Shown piece by piece: positions 17,235-26,671 of a stretch of 64,000 nt of DNA. Position 1 is the stretch's first letter. Each line of letters starts with the position of its first letter. This stretch comes from Cytophagales bacterium (GTDB lineage Bacteria > Bacteroidota > Bacteroidia > Cytophagales > Flammeovirgaceae): the NCBI GenBank assembly GCA_025056215.1, contig JANWWC010000001.1, forward strand, positions 62,001 to 126,000, read 5' to 3'. Made by a program: the position numbers and the translations under genes. The notes below the pieces were generated by a model. That model was not told the origin of the DNA. It saw nothing but the letters and a program-made list of their open reading frames with translations, and did not search any database.

Positions 17235-18425
17235 ATGAAGTACGTAAGTAACTACAACTTTCAAGGTAAACGCGCATTGGTTCGCGTAGATTTTAATGTT
17301 CCGTTAGATTCTTCATATAAAGTAACTGATAACACGCGAATTGTAGCAGCGCTTCCTACGATTAAGAAAATTCTTGCTGATGGAGGAAGTGCTGTTTTGA
17401 TGTCTCACTTAGGAAGACCTAAAGGCGCAGAAGAAAAATATTCTCTTAAACATGTAGTAGGAGAGTTATCTTCTTTGTTAGGTAAACCTGTTCAGTTTGC
17501 AGATGACTGCATCAGTGAAAAGGCATTTGAAATGTCTTCGAACCTTAAACCTGGAGAAGTTTTATTATTAGAGAACTTGCGTTTTTATAAAGAAGAAGAG
17601 AAAGGAGACGAAGCTTTTGCTCAAAAATTAGCAAAGCATGGAAACGTCTGGGTAAACGACGCCTTTGGGACAGCCCACCGCGCTCACGCTTCTACCACAG
17701 TAGTAGCTAAATTCATGCCCGATTCTGTCTGCGGATATTTAATTCAAGCAGAGCTTGAGAATGCCTCCAAAGTTTTGGACAGCGTAGTTAAACCTTATAC
17801 GGCGATTATGGGAGGTGCTAAAATTTCAGATAAAATTCTCATCATAGAACGCTTATTAGATAAAGTAGATAATCTCATTATTGGAGGAGCGATGTCTTAT
17901 ACCTTTTTCAAAGCGATGGGAGGGAATGTGGGCAATTCTTTAGTAGAAAATGATAAATTAGATTTGGCAGTTTCCCTTGTAGAAAAAGCTAAAGCCAAAG
18001 GAGTAAAACTTATTTTGCCAGCTGATAGTGTCATTGCAGATAAATTTGATAACAATGCAAATACAAAAATAGCAGAAAATCGTTCTATTCCGGATGGCTG
18101 GAGCGGCTTAGACATAGGACCTAAAGCAATTCAAGAGTTTTCAGATGTAATCAAGCAATCTAAGACTATTCTTTGGAATGGTCCAATGGGAGTTTTTGAG
18201 ATGCCTAATTTCGCTAAAGGAACCGCAGCTATAGCAGAAGCTGTAGTAGAAGCTACTCAAAAAGGAGCTTTTTCACTTATTGGTGGAGGAGATTCAGCAG
18301 CAGCTGTAAATATGTTGGGGTATGCAGATAAAGTGTCGTTTGTTTCTACAGGAGGAGGCGCTCTGTTGGAATATATGGAAGGAAAAGTGCTTCCAGGTGT
18401 AGCTGCTCTAGATGGAATATTTTGA
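17235..18425 (+). CDS. pgk: Phosphoglycerate kinase
   Basis: This 396-residue glycolytic enzyme transfers phosphate from 1,3-bisphosphoglycerate to ADP. Visible signatures are RVDFNVPLD (residues 18-26), [31 protein letters not shown], the hinge WNGPMGVFE and the nucleotide-site GGGDSAAA. Length is normal for the bacterial monomer. It is divergent from the VWA-comF pair. Confidence 0.98.
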   Translation: MKYVSNYNFQGKRALVRVDFNVPLDSSYKVTDNTRIVAALPTIKKILADGGSAVLMSHLGRPKGAEEKYSLKHVVGELSSLLGKPVQFADDCISEKAFEMSSNLKPGEVLLLENLRFYKEEEKGDEAFAQKLAKHGNVWVNDAFGTAHRAHASTTVVAKFMPDSVCGYLIQAELENASKVLDSVVKPYTAIMGGAKISDKILIIERLLDKVDNLIIGGAMSYTFFKAMGGNVGNSLVENDKLDLAVSLVEKAKAKGVKLILPADSVIADKFDNNANTKIAENRSIPDGWSGLDIGPKAIQEFSDVIKQSKTILWNGPMGVFEMPNFAKGTAAIAEAVVEATQKGAFSLIGGGDSAAAVNMLGYADKVSFVSTGGGALLEYMEGKVLPGVAALDGIF

Positions 18426-18512
18426 ATTTTCGTAAGGCTTATGAAAATGAGCCTTCTATAGGAAATTTTGCAACAACAAAAAATTTGAGGCTTAATTAAA
18501 AAATTCTTCAAA

Positions 18513-20579
18513 ATGCGAAGGCTTATCTTTATATTTCCAGGTTTTCTTATGTTAGGAAGTTGTAGTTTGTTCGATAAAAAACTTTCTCTTACTTGCGATA
18601 GTCAATACGAAATTATTCAAGAAAAAATTTCTACTCCACAAGCAGATTTCTTCAAAATAGAACTCTATAACTCTAAGCAAACAGAAGGTGATACTGTTCG
18701 AATGTATTTTGAGGAACTTTCTGATTTCCTAGTTGGATTAGCCTTCTATCGTTATGGACCCTGGAAAGCTTGGACAAAGCCTATTCGAATAGATAGCTTC
18801 CCTCAATTGCCTGCAAATGATGTTCAATGCTTTCTTTGGAAAAGTGCTCAAAATACCTATGGGGCGATTGTGCCTCTTTGTGGAAATGGCTTTCGAACTA
18901 CTATTGGGCAACAAAGTGGAAAAATTGTTTTAGAGTCAGCTATGGGAGTAAAGCGCTCGTTTGAGAAGTTTCCCGCCGCTGTAGTAGGATATGGCAAAAA
19001 CCCTTATACACTTCTTGAGGCAGTCTATGAAAATGCTATGAAAATAATGGGACGCCCTGAGAATCTAAGAAAGAAAAAGCTATTTCCGCAACCTTTCGAA
19101 TACATTGGCTATTGTACGTGGAATGCTATGTACGACCAAATGAGTGAAGAAAAAATAATACAAGCCATAGATTTTTTTTGTAAAAATGATTTTCCAATAG
19201 GAAATCTTCTTATCGACGATGGTTGGCTTGATATGCAGCCGGAACGCAAATTGTATTCTTTTCGCCCAGAAAAATCGCGTTTCCCTAATGGCTTCCAAAA
19301 TATGATTTTTCGACTCAAAAAAGAAAAAGGTTTGCGCAATGTAGGTGTGTGGCATACCTTAAATGCCTATTGGAAAGGACTTCATCCTAAAGGAGAACTA
19401 TATGCTCAATATCCTGTATTTACTTATTTAGACCAAGAAACATGGCTACTCGAAAAAGAAGGAATTGACACTTTTCATATTGCAGACCCTCGCACTGATA
19501 AAGGTTTTAAGTTCTTTGAGGATTGGTACAAATATTTATCGTCTCAGGGAGTTAGCTTCGTGAAGGTAGATAATCAGCTTATTACTGAAAGAATCGCCAA
19601 AGGTCAAGTACCTATTTTCGAGTTAGCAGAAAAATTACATCGATCTTTTCATCAGGCTGCTAATCAATATTTTAATGATGCAGTAATCAACTGCATGGAT
19701 ATGACTAACGATGCTTATTATAATTTTGGAAATTCTGCGGTAGCTCGCACTGTAGAAGACTTTTTCCCTTACAAAGAAGATGAAACCTACGATTTGCAAC
19801 ATGGAAATGCTGCAGCTCACGTGACTTCAGCAGTTTACAATGCATTGTGGTTTGGTCAGATGGTATACACCGATTTCGATATGTTTCAGTCACATCATCC
19901 CCATGCAGAGTACCATGCAATTGCAAGGGCACTTTCAGGAGGACCTATCTACGTGACAGATGTCCCTGGACAACAAAATTTTGATATTTTAAGAAAGCTC
20001 GTCATTTACGACGGTAGAATTTTAAGAAGTGATGCGCCACTCGTTCCTACAGAAGATTGCTTGTTTCAAGTGCAAGGAAGTGGTTTGTTAAAAACGTTTT
20101 CTTATAGTGGTAATGCAGCTTTGTTAGCAATCTTTCATGCTACAGATGCAGAAAATCAACAAACTGAATGGAAAATAAGAGATATTCCACGCTTTCAAGA
20201 AAAAGAGTTTGAAAATCAAGAATTTGTATTTTTTGATTTTAAAGCTCAAAAGCTGCAGAAAGTAATTCAGACCTACGCTCAAAAAATAGAACTTCCTCGT
20301 ATGGGAGTGGCGCTTTATTGGATTTTTCCAAAAAGCAAATCAATTATACCGTTAGGACTATTGAACAAATACAACGGTGTAGCAGCTGTACAAAATATCC
20401 GTTACCAAAATAACGCTTGTTCTTTCGATATAAAAGATGGTGGAATTATAGGAATTTACGCAGACACAAATCCAATGCGCGTGAAAGTAGATGAGCAAGT
20501 AGTAGAGCATTCTTATGAAAATGGTCTTGTTAAAATTTCTTTGCCTTCAGGAAGACTTTATCAAGTCACTGTAGAGTAG
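18513..20579 (+). CDS. GH36-type (raffinose synthase/Sip1-like) alpha-galactosidase lipoprotein
   Basis: This 688-residue protein has lipobox MLGSC, so it is anchored outside the cytoplasm. The central barrel carries YCTWNAMYDQMSEEKI, NLLIDDGW, VGVWHTLNAYWKGLHP, FVKVDNQ with the expected nucleophile Asp353, and RTVEDFFPY with the expected acid/base Asp416, then GGPIYVTDVPGQ. These are marks of the Sip1/raffinose-synthase branch of GH36. Bacterial members are generally alpha-galactosidases or related transglycosidases. It sits 17 nt upstream of a GH27 gene in an apparent operon. Exact substrate is unknown. Confidence 0.87.
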   Translation: MRRLIFIFPGFLMLGSCSLFDKKLSLTCDSQYEIIQEKISTPQADFFKIELYNSKQTEGDTVRMYFEELSDFLVGLAFYRYGPWKAWTKPIRIDSFPQLPANDVQCFLWKSAQNTYGAIVPLCGNGFRTTIGQQSGKIVLESAMGVKRSFEKFPAAVVGYGKNPYTLLEAVYENAMKIMGRPENLRKKKLFPQPFEYIGYCTWNAMYDQMSEEKIIQAIDFFCKNDFPIGNLLIDDGWLDMQPERKLYSFRPEKSRFPNGFQNMIFRLKKEKGLRNVGVWHTLNAYWKGLHPKGELYAQYPVFTYLDQETWLLEKEGIDTFHIADPRTDKGFKFFEDWYKYLSSQGVSFVKVDNQLITERIAKGQVPIFELAEKLHRSFHQAANQYFNDAVINCMDMTNDAYYNFGNSAVARTVEDFFPYKEDETYDLQHGNAAAHVTSAVYNALWFGQMVYTDFDMFQSHHPHAEYHAIARALSGGPIYVTDVPGQQNFDILRKLVIYDGRILRSDAPLVPTEDCLFQVQGSGLLKTFSYSGNAALLAIFHATDAENQQTEWKIRDIPRFQEKEFENQEFVFFDFKAQKLQKVIQTYAQKIELPRMGVALYWIFPKSKSIIPLGLLNKYNGVAAVQNIRYQNNACSFDIKDGGIIGIYADTNPMRVKVDEQVVEHSYENGLVKISLPSGRLYQVTVE

Positions 20580-20596
20580 TTTAAAATTATCAGATT

Positions 20597-21826
20597 ATGA
20601 AAAAATTTGCTTTGTGGCTGCTAGGAATCTTCTTTTTTTCTTGTGAGCAACCTGACGCTTTTGTAGTTAATAAAAAGCCAATGATGGGTTGGTCGAGTTG
20701 GAATCACTATCATGTAAATATTAGCGAAGAAATCATCAAATCGCAGGTGGATGCTCTCAAAAAATTAGGATTAGATAAGTTTGGGTATAGATACATCAAT
20801 ATTGATGACGGTTTTTGGGGAGGAAGAGATAAAAACGGAAAAATTTTGGTGCATCCTAAGCGTTTTCCTAAAGGAATGAGAGAACTATCAGACTATATTC
20901 ATTCCAAGGGATTGTTAGCAGGCATTTATACTGATGCAGGAATTTATACGTGCGGCTCTTATGGCGATGACGATACAATAGGAGTAGAAAATGGTTTATT
21001 CGGACATCAAGAAGAAGATCTTAGAACTTTACTTATTGATTGGAATTACGATTTTATCAAAGTAGATTGGTGTGGAGGGTGGTGGCTCGACTTAGACGAA
21101 CAAACGCGTTATACATCTATCATTCAAATGATTCGCAGCATTAAACCTCAAGCCAAAGTAAATGTATGTCGTTGGGAATTTCCTGGTAAATGGGTAACTT
21201 ATTTGGCAGATTCCTGGAGAATCTCTGGGGATATCACACTTAGTTTTGAGAGCATTTTAAAAATTATCGATTTAAATGCTGATTTATGGATGTATAGCTC
21301 TCAAGGACACTACAACGATATGGATATGTTGCAAGTGGGAAGAGGAATGTCGTATGAAGAAGACAAGACTCATTTTACGATGTGGTGTCTTATGCACTCT
21401 CCTTTGATATTAGGGAACGACCTTACTAAAATGGACAGCCTTACTTTTAGTATTATTACTAATCAAGAATTGATTGCTCTTAATCAATCGGATTATGTTT
21501 ATCAAGCCAGAAGAGTATATTCAAAAGATAGCGTAGAAATGTGGGCAAAACCTCTTATTTCTACTATGTCGGGCAAAGTAGCAGTGGCTTTGCTCAATCG
21601 AAGTCAAAATATTCGAAAGGGAACGATAGACCTCGCTGGAATAGGTTTTGACTTAAAAAAAGAATATACTGTTCGCGATTTGTGGCTGCATCAAGACTTG
21701 GGAAAAAACATACCTCTCTCTTTTGAAATTTCTCCTCATGGAGTTCGCGCTTTTGTGATTGAAGGCACAATTACTCCGTTTAATTACTTTCAAAAGAGCG
21801 AAAGACATCGTTACGATAAAGAATGA
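20597..21826 (+). CDS. GH27 alpha-galactosidase-like protein
   Basis: This 409-residue protein has an N-terminal signal with FFFSC (likely lipidated Cys). The GH27 barrel starts at PMMGWSSWNHYHVNI, has NIDDGFWGGRDKNG, GIYTDAGIYTCGSYG, the nucleophile Asp157 in FIKVDWCGGWW and the acid/base Asp212 in WRISGDI, then YNDMDMLQVGRG. GH27 enzymes hydrolyse alpha-galactosides, sometimes alpha-N-acetylgalactosaminides. All catalytic residues are present. Paired with the GH36 gene, it suggests extracytoplasmic breakdown of alpha-galactosides; no SusCD pair or sugar transporter is nearby. Confidence 0.92.
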   Translation: MKKFALWLLGIFFFSCEQPDAFVVNKKPMMGWSSWNHYHVNISEEIIKSQVDALKKLGLDKFGYRYINIDDGFWGGRDKNGKILVHPKRFPKGMRELSDYIHSKGLLAGIYTDAGIYTCGSYGDDDTIGVENGLFGHQEEDLRTLLIDWNYDFIKVDWCGGWWLDLDEQTRYTSIIQMIRSIKPQAKVNVCRWEFPGKWVTYLADSWRISGDITLSFESILKIIDLNADLWMYSSQGHYNDMDMLQVGRGMSYEEDKTHFTMWCLMHSPLILGNDLTKMDSLTFSIITNQELIALNQSDYVYQARRVYSKDSVEMWAKPLISTMSGKVAVALLNRSQNIRKGTIDLAGIGFDLKKEYTVRDLWLHQDLGKNIPLSFEISPHGVRAFVIEGTITPFNYFQKSERHRYDKE

Positions 21827-21832
21827 AATAGC

Positions 21833-21856
21833 GCAGCATTTTTTTGATGCTGCTTA
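21833..21856. terminator. Probable terminator after the GH27 gene
   Basis: GCAGCAT (21833-21839) and ATGCTGC (21847-21853) form a 7-bp hairpin between convergent genes. The T-run is short and interrupted, so strength is uncertain. Confidence 0.5.
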
Positions 21857-21860
21857 AGTT

Positions 21861-22853
21861 TTATTCATAAATTTTAATTTCGTAGTTTCCTTTATGATCT
21901 ATCCAAGCGCGATACATACCCTCTGTATTGAATTGTGTAGAAATGTTCCCATTTTTATCTACGGCGATGATACCTCCTCTTCCGCCGTTAGGAAGAAGCT
22001 CTTCGAATAGCACGTAATGAAGTGCTTTCTTTAGAGACCACCTTTTGTATTCTACCAAAGCAGCTACTGTGCGTGCAACGGTGTAGCGAATAAAATATTC
22101 TCCATGACCTGTACAAGAGACAGCACAAGAACGATTATCTGCATACGTTCCGGCTCCGATAATAGGAGAATCTCCCACTCTGCCAAATTTTTTATTTGTC
22201 ATGCCTCCTGTAGAAGTACCTGCCGCTAGATTTCCATATTTATCGAGAGCTACAGCTCCTACGGTTCCGTATTTATGGTCGTTGTATAGTATGTTATTAT
22301 CGCCTCTCCATTCAGATTCTTTGGCTTCTTTAAGTTGTTCTATGCGTTTGTTAATAAAAAAATAAGAGGGGTCAGTGATTTCAATTCCGTGCATTTCGGC
22401 AAATTCCTCTGCTCCTTTTCCTGTGAGCATCACATGTTTAGATTTTTCCATAACAGCGCGTGCCGCTGTAATCGGGTTTTTAATAGTTCTTACACCAGCT
22501 ACGGATCCTGCTCTAAGTGTTTTGCCGTCCATGATGGAAGCGTCCATTTCTATTTTGCCATTTGCTGCAATAACGGACCCTTTTCCTGCATTAAATAAAG
22601 GGGAGTCTTCTAAAATTCTGATAGCTATTTCTATAGCGTCCAACGCCGTTCCTCCTTTTTCTAAAATTTCATAGCCTGCTTTTAGTGCTTTGTAAAGGTC
22701 TTCTTTGATTTCTTTTTCTTGTTGCTCTGAGATGTTTTGCCTTAAAATGGTTCCTGCGCCTCCATGAATAGCAAATGCGATTTTTTGGGCTGTTGTTTTG
22801 TGAAGCATTGTTACAAAGGTTAAGTACATCAAAAACTTAAAGAACGTTGTCAT
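21861..22853 (-). CDS. Isoaspartyl peptidase/L-asparaginase (Ntn-hydrolase, T2 family)
   Basis: This 330-residue protein has a signal peptide (FLMYLTFVTMLHKTTAQ) and the plant-type asparaginase fold. IHGGAGT occurs near residue 29, the alpha subunit holds LFNAGKGSVIAANGKIEMDASIM-type core segments, and the autocleavage site is in KYGTVGAVALD, exposing the Thr nucleophile; GTSTGGMTNKKFGRVGDSPI follows. It hydrolyses beta-aspartyl peptides or asparagine, probably in the periplasm. Length is normal. It stands alone between a hairpin and the divergent antiporter gene. Confidence 0.93.
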   Translation of the reverse strand: MTTFFKFLMYLTFVTMLHKTTAQKIAFAIHGGAGTILRQNISEQQEKEIKEDLYKALKAGYEILEKGGTALDAIEIAIRILEDSPLFNAGKGSVIAANGKIEMDASIMDGKTLRAGSVAGVRTIKNPITAARAVMEKSKHVMLTGKGAEEFAEMHGIEITDPSYFFINKRIEQLKEAKESEWRGDNNILYNDHKYGTVGAVALDKYGNLAAGTSTGGMTNKKFGRVGDSPIIGAGTYADNRSCAVSCTGHGEYFIRYTVARTVAALVEYKRWSLKKALHYVLFEELLPNGGRGGIIAVDKNGNISTQFNTEGMYRAWIDHKGNYEIKIYE

Positions 22854-22963
22854 TTTGAAAAAGTTTGATTAAAAACGTTGTAAATGTACGCAATTTTCTG
22901 TGTTTTTTTTTATTAAATCTTTTGCTTTATTAGTTTGCCATAAATTTTGAATGCGTGGATTTT

Positions 22964-24202
22964 ATGAATGAACCGTTGTTCGAGTTCCCTTTTTTTACAA
23001 ATCTGCTTATTTTATTGGTAACAGCAAAAGTTTTTGGAGAAGTCCTTGAGCGGTTTCATAAACCTTCTATGATTGGTGAGATTATTGCAGGTATTATTTT
23101 AGGTCCTAGTTTACTGAATTTGATTCATCGCACTGAAGATATTAAGGTAATTTCAGAGTTAGGGGTGTTTCTTTTAGTAATTCTAGCTGGTCTTGAAATC
23201 AATATCGATGATATTCTTAATTCTTTGAGAGGACGAAACATCTTAGTTTCTTTTTTTGCTTTTTTTTTACCAATGTTAGGAGGGGTATTGGTAGGCTATT
23301 GGTTTGAACAAAATATTATGACTACTATTTTTATCGGTTTGTGTACAGCTATTACAGCTCTCCCCGTGAGCATTAGAATTTTGATGGATTTAGAAAAAAT
23401 CAACTCTGAAATTGGGCAACGTATCATATCTGTAGCTATTTTCGACGATGTTTTAGCTCTATCCATCTTAGGTGTATTGCTGAACATAAAAGATACTGAT
23501 ATGTCTTTGGCGTCTGTCTTACAGGCGAGTTCACTTTCTTTAATAAAGCTCGTTTTGTTTATTACTCTTTTAAGTCTCGCTTATTTGTTTATAAAAAGAA
23601 TCTTAAAAAAAGGAGATTACATTCAAGAATCTCTTGATAAGATGGTGAGCTTACTCAAAGGCAAAGAACCTTTGTTTGCTTTATTTTTTGCTTTTGTGCT
23701 CTTGTTTGCCACTTTTACAGAAAACTTGGGCTTGCATTTTATTATTGGTGCCTTTTTTGCTTCGATGTTAATTAGTGAAACACTCATCGGAAAAGAAAAT
23801 CTAAAAGCCATTGAGAATACGACCAGTAACATGGCGATTGGTTTTTTGGCTCCTATCTTTTTTGCAGGTATTGGTCTGGAATTCAATGTCTCTTCTATTC
23901 AGAACATTGGCTTGTTGATAGCTGTAATATTGGTTTCGTATTTGTCTAAAATTATAGGCGGATTTTGGGGAGGAACTATCGTAGGGCTTAGCAAACGAAC
24001 TTCTTTTACATTAGGGGTAGGACTTAATGCAAGAGGAATTATGGAACTTGTAATTGCTAATATTGCTTATAGAAATCGGTTGATTAGTACTGAGGTATTT
24101 TCGATTTTAGTTCTTATGGGGGTTCTTACTACGCTCACAACTCCTTTGCTTCTTAAGTTTGCTTTCAAACGCCAGGAAAAGAAATTTCATATGGACAATT
24201 AA
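22964..24202 (+). CDS. Cation:proton antiporter (CPA2/KefB-like)
   Basis: This 412-residue integral membrane protein has about 12 hydrophobic segments and the CPA2 marks KPSMIGEIIAGIILGPSLL, GVFLLVILAGLEI and FDDVLALSIL, followed by LGLHFIIGAFFASMLI and GVGLNARGIMELVIA. It exchanges Na+ or K+ for protons in the inner membrane. It lacks the C-terminal TrkA-N domain of KefB/C. I prefer the ATG at 22964; a GTG at 22955 in the same frame would add three residues. Confidence 0.9.
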   Translation: MNEPLFEFPFFTNLLILLVTAKVFGEVLERFHKPSMIGEIIAGIILGPSLLNLIHRTEDIKVISELGVFLLVILAGLEINIDDILNSLRGRNILVSFFAFFLPMLGGVLVGYWFEQNIMTTIFIGLCTAITALPVSIRILMDLEKINSEIGQRIISVAIFDDVLALSILGVLLNIKDTDMSLASVLQASSLSLIKLVLFITLLSLAYLFIKRILKKGDYIQESLDKMVSLLKGKEPLFALFFAFVLLFATFTENLGLHFIIGAFFASMLISETLIGKENLKAIENTTSNMAIGFLAPIFFAGIGLEFNVSSIQNIGLLIAVILVSYLSKIIGGFWGGTIVGLSKRTSFTLGVGLNARGIMELVIANIAYRNRLISTEVFSILVLMGVLTTLTTPLLLKFAFKRQEKKFHMDN

Positions 24203-24229
24203 AAAAGTATTTTCGTCTTTAATTTTTAA

Positions 24230-24237
24230 TATTTTTG
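24230..24237 (+). promoter_or_regulatory. -7 promoter element for the TlpA-like gene
   Basis: TATTTTTG matches TAnnTTTG, 22 nt before the ATG at 24260; no clear -33 TTTG at the usual distance. Confidence 0.35.
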
Positions 24238-24259
24238 CCTGAACTGCTAATTTTCTGAC

Positions 24260-25369
24260 ATGAGACATTTCCTTTTTCTTTTCAGTTGCGTATGTATTGT
24301 TGTTTTTGGAATAATAAGTTGCCAAAAAGTAACTGATTGCGCTCCTCCACAGCAACATCAAGATGGAGCTATAAGTATTTCTGTTTGCGGAGAATATAAA
24401 TCTGGTCAGAATGTTACATTGTACAAACTCATAGAAGGAGGCAGGGAAGAAGTCGCTCAAACTAAAACAGATGATGGAGGTAATTTTAGCTTGCGCGTAA
24501 AAGTAAAAGAACCTGATTTTTATCTCGTTAAACTTGGTAGCGTGGAGCAAACCTTATTTTTGCGAAATACGAATGTATTTCTAAAGTTCTCGAGTAATGA
24601 TTCTTTGCAAATAGAAGGTTCTCCCGATACTGAAATATACCTTGCTTTTAGAAGTCTAGAAAAGGAGCTCGAAAAGCAATACGAAGAAATCCGAAATGCT
24701 TATTATGAAGGAAAGAAAAATGAATCTCAGGCAGATGCAGACTATAAAGTTTTTAAAGAAGAATTGAACCGAAAAGTATTTTCTTTCGTTAAGCAGTACG
24801 ACACCTCGTTAATAGTGATATTAGCATTACAGTTGCTTGATTTAGACGAAAAAGCATCGGAAGCTTATGCATATGCGGAAAAGTTAGCAAAACTTTATCC
24901 GAATTCTACAGTAGCCGCAAGTTTTAAAAATCGTTTAGCGCGCATGAAGCAATTAGACATAGGACAAATTCCTCCTGATATTTCTTTGCCTGCTCCTGAT
25001 GGGAAACAAATTGCGCTTTCTTCATTACGTGGCAAGGTTGTTTTGATAGATTTTTGGGCAAGTTGGTGCACTCCTTGTCGCCAGGAGGCGCCTTACGTAG
25101 TAGAAGCTTACAAAAAATATAAAAACAAAGGTTTTGAAATTTATGGTGTTTCTTTGGATAGAGACAAAGAAAGTTGGTTGCAAGCTATTCGAGAAGATAA
25201 AATGACTTGGCTCCACGTGTCAGACTTAAAGTTTTGGAATTCTGCTGTTGTAGAGCTTTATAACCTTCAAGGGATTCCTCAAACTATTCTCTTAGACAGA
25301 GAAGGAAAAATTATTGCGAAAAATCTTCGCGGGAAAGCGCTAGAAGCGAAACTCAAAGAAATTTTATAA
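24260..25369 (+). CDS. TlpA-like thiol:disulfide oxidoreductase lipoprotein with DUF4369-type N-terminal domain
   Basis: This 369-residue protein has a lipoprotein signal (lipobox GIISC, residue 21). A beta-rich N-terminal domain (about 40-130, DUF4369-like: VTLYKLIEGGREEVAQTKTD) is followed by a helical linker and a thioredoxin domain from about 235, with WASWCTPCRQEAP (CxxC) and cis-Pro in QGIPQTILLD. It probably keeps envelope thiols reduced or serves cytochrome maturation. Its stop overlaps the start of the UbiA gene (TAATG), so they are coupled. Confidence 0.9.
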   Translation: MRHFLFLFSCVCIVVFGIISCQKVTDCAPPQQHQDGAISISVCGEYKSGQNVTLYKLIEGGREEVAQTKTDDGGNFSLRVKVKEPDFYLVKLGSVEQTLFLRNTNVFLKFSSNDSLQIEGSPDTEIYLAFRSLEKELEKQYEEIRNAYYEGKKNESQADADYKVFKEELNRKVFSFVKQYDTSLIVILALQLLDLDEKASEAYAYAEKLAKLYPNSTVAASFKNRLARMKQLDIGQIPPDISLPAPDGKQIALSSLRGKVVLIDFWASWCTPCRQEAPYVVEAYKKYKNKGFEIYGVSLDRDKESWLQAIREDKMTWLHVSDLKFWNSAVVELYNLQGIPQTILLDREGKIIAKNLRGKALEAKLKEIL

Positions 25370-26229
25370 TGTTTGCTTACCTTGTTGCTTTTGCAAAATT
25401 AGTTCGCCTAAAAAATTTATTGATTATTGTACTCACTCAGTACATAAGCAGAATTTGTTTGGTAGGACCTAAATCGCACTGGAAGACAATTTTGTTTGAA
25501 AAAGACATTTTTTTGATTACTCTTTCTACGGTGCTCATGGCGTCAGCGGGCTATATCATCAACGATTATTATGATATTAAAATTGATAATGTTAATAAGC
25601 CTGAGCGTGTGATTATAGGAAGAATAATTAGCAGAAGACAAGCGATGCTTTTACATCAACTTTTAAATGTTATAGGAATTTTTCTCGGTGTACTGTTGAG
25701 TTGGAAAATCGCTTTTATCAATTTTATGCTAGCTTTTTGGCTTTGGCTTTATTCGAATGCACTCAAGCGGAAACCTCTTGTTGGCAACTTGATAGTGGCA
25801 CTGCTAACTTCTGAAGCCATTTTCGTACTAATTTTTCACTATCAAGAGCATCATTTGCTTATCTATACGTTTGCTGCTTTTAGCTTTCTTATTTCGCTTA
25901 TTCGGGAAATTATCAAAGATATTGAAGATATTCGGGGAGATATGCAGTTCGGCTGTAAAACCTTACCCATTGTATGGGGCATTAGAAAAACCAAAGCTTT
26001 GATTTACATATTATTACTGATTTTAGTTTTTTTGATGATAAGCCTAGGGTATGTTTTGCAGATAGAGGTGATGAGATGGTATTTAATTCTTATGATATTG
26101 CCTTTGTTTTATTTTGTCAAAAAGTTGTATTGGGCTGATACTAAAAAAGCATATCATGAACTTAGCAGCCTTTGTAAATACATTATGCTCAGTGGAATTG
26201 TTTTGATGTTGTTTCTGCCTGAACACTAA
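25369..26229 (+). CDS. UbiA family prenyltransferase, probable (geranylgeranyl)glycerol-phosphate prenyltransferase
   Basis: This 286-residue membrane protein has about eight to nine hydrophobic segments and both aspartate motifs of the family: NDYYDIKIDNVNKPERV (residues 65-81) and DIEDIRGDMQFG (about 184-195). The NVNKPER pattern is typical of the Bacteroidota branch annotated as geranylgeranylglycerol-phosphate geranylgeranyltransferase, the second ether-lipid step, and the first-step enzyme is encoded at 2667-3428. MenA, UbiA or a protoheme farnesyltransferase are alternatives within the superfamily; MenA is worth testing since a menE-like gene is near. It overlaps the convergent STAS-like gene by 4 nt. 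Confidence 0.82.
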   Translation: MFAYLVAFAKLVRLKNLLIIVLTQYISRICLVGPKSHWKTILFEKDIFLITLSTVLMASAGYIINDYYDIKIDNVNKPERVIIGRIISRRQAMLLHQLLNVIGIFLGVLLSWKIAFINFMLAFWLWLYSNALKRKPLVGNLIVALLTSEAIFVLIFHYQEHHLLIYTFAAFSFLISLIREIIKDIEDIRGDMQFGCKTLPIVWGIRKTKALIYILLLILVFLMISLGYVLQIEVMRWYLILMILPLFYFVKKLYWADTKKAYHELSSLCKYIMLSGIVLMLFLPEH

Positions 26230-26648
26230 TCGTGAGTTTGAATATTTTCTAATATATTTTCTACCCATGCTAAAGCTTCTTCTTCAGTAGCTGCGATGTG
26301 CACACTAATCGGAGGAGTTTTTAAAAGAAATATTGTTTTTAACGCCATACGAATTGATAAATTGTTGATAATAAAAACAGCACCAGCGGCGTACTGGCGA
26401 ATTTTGGTTTCATTAAAACGCATCCACGCGGCTATTCTTTTGATTAAGCGATTAGGAAAAGATGAGGAAAGACGCGTATCGAAAATCACTAAATAAGTTT
26501 TTTGTCGTTTTAGGTAGATTTCAAATTGTGCTAAAAACTCATCAAATTCTTTATCAGAAGGTTCTTTAGATGAGAATATCACCTTAATAATAGGAAACTT
26601 AGAGTCATCAAAAACAGCATACGGTACTTTTTCTAAGTTTGTGTTCAT
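26226..26648 (-). CDS. STAS/SpoIIAA-like domain protein
   Basis: This 140-residue cytosolic protein has the alternating beta-alpha pattern of STAS/SEC14-like proteins: FPIIKVIFSSKEPSDKEFDEFLAQF, KTYLVIFDTR and GAVFIINNLSIRMALKTIFL. The family occurs in Bacteroidota and myxobacteria and has no established function. It lies 23 nt after sppA on the same strand, so it is probably cotranscribed. Confidence 0.6.
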   Translation of the reverse strand: MNTNLEKVPYAVFDDSKFPIIKVIFSSKEPSDKEFDEFLAQFEIYLKRQKTYLVIFDTRLSSSFPNRLIKRIAAWMRFNETKIRQYAAGAVFIINNLSIRMALKTIFLLKTPPISVHIAATEEEALAWVENILENIQTHD

Positions 26649-26671
26649 ATATAGGTGTTAACTAAAAAAAT

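Noticed and set aside
18426-18512. Terminator after pgk (AAGGCT/AGCCTT)
   Set aside because: The six-base stem has a 10-nt loop and no T-run after it.
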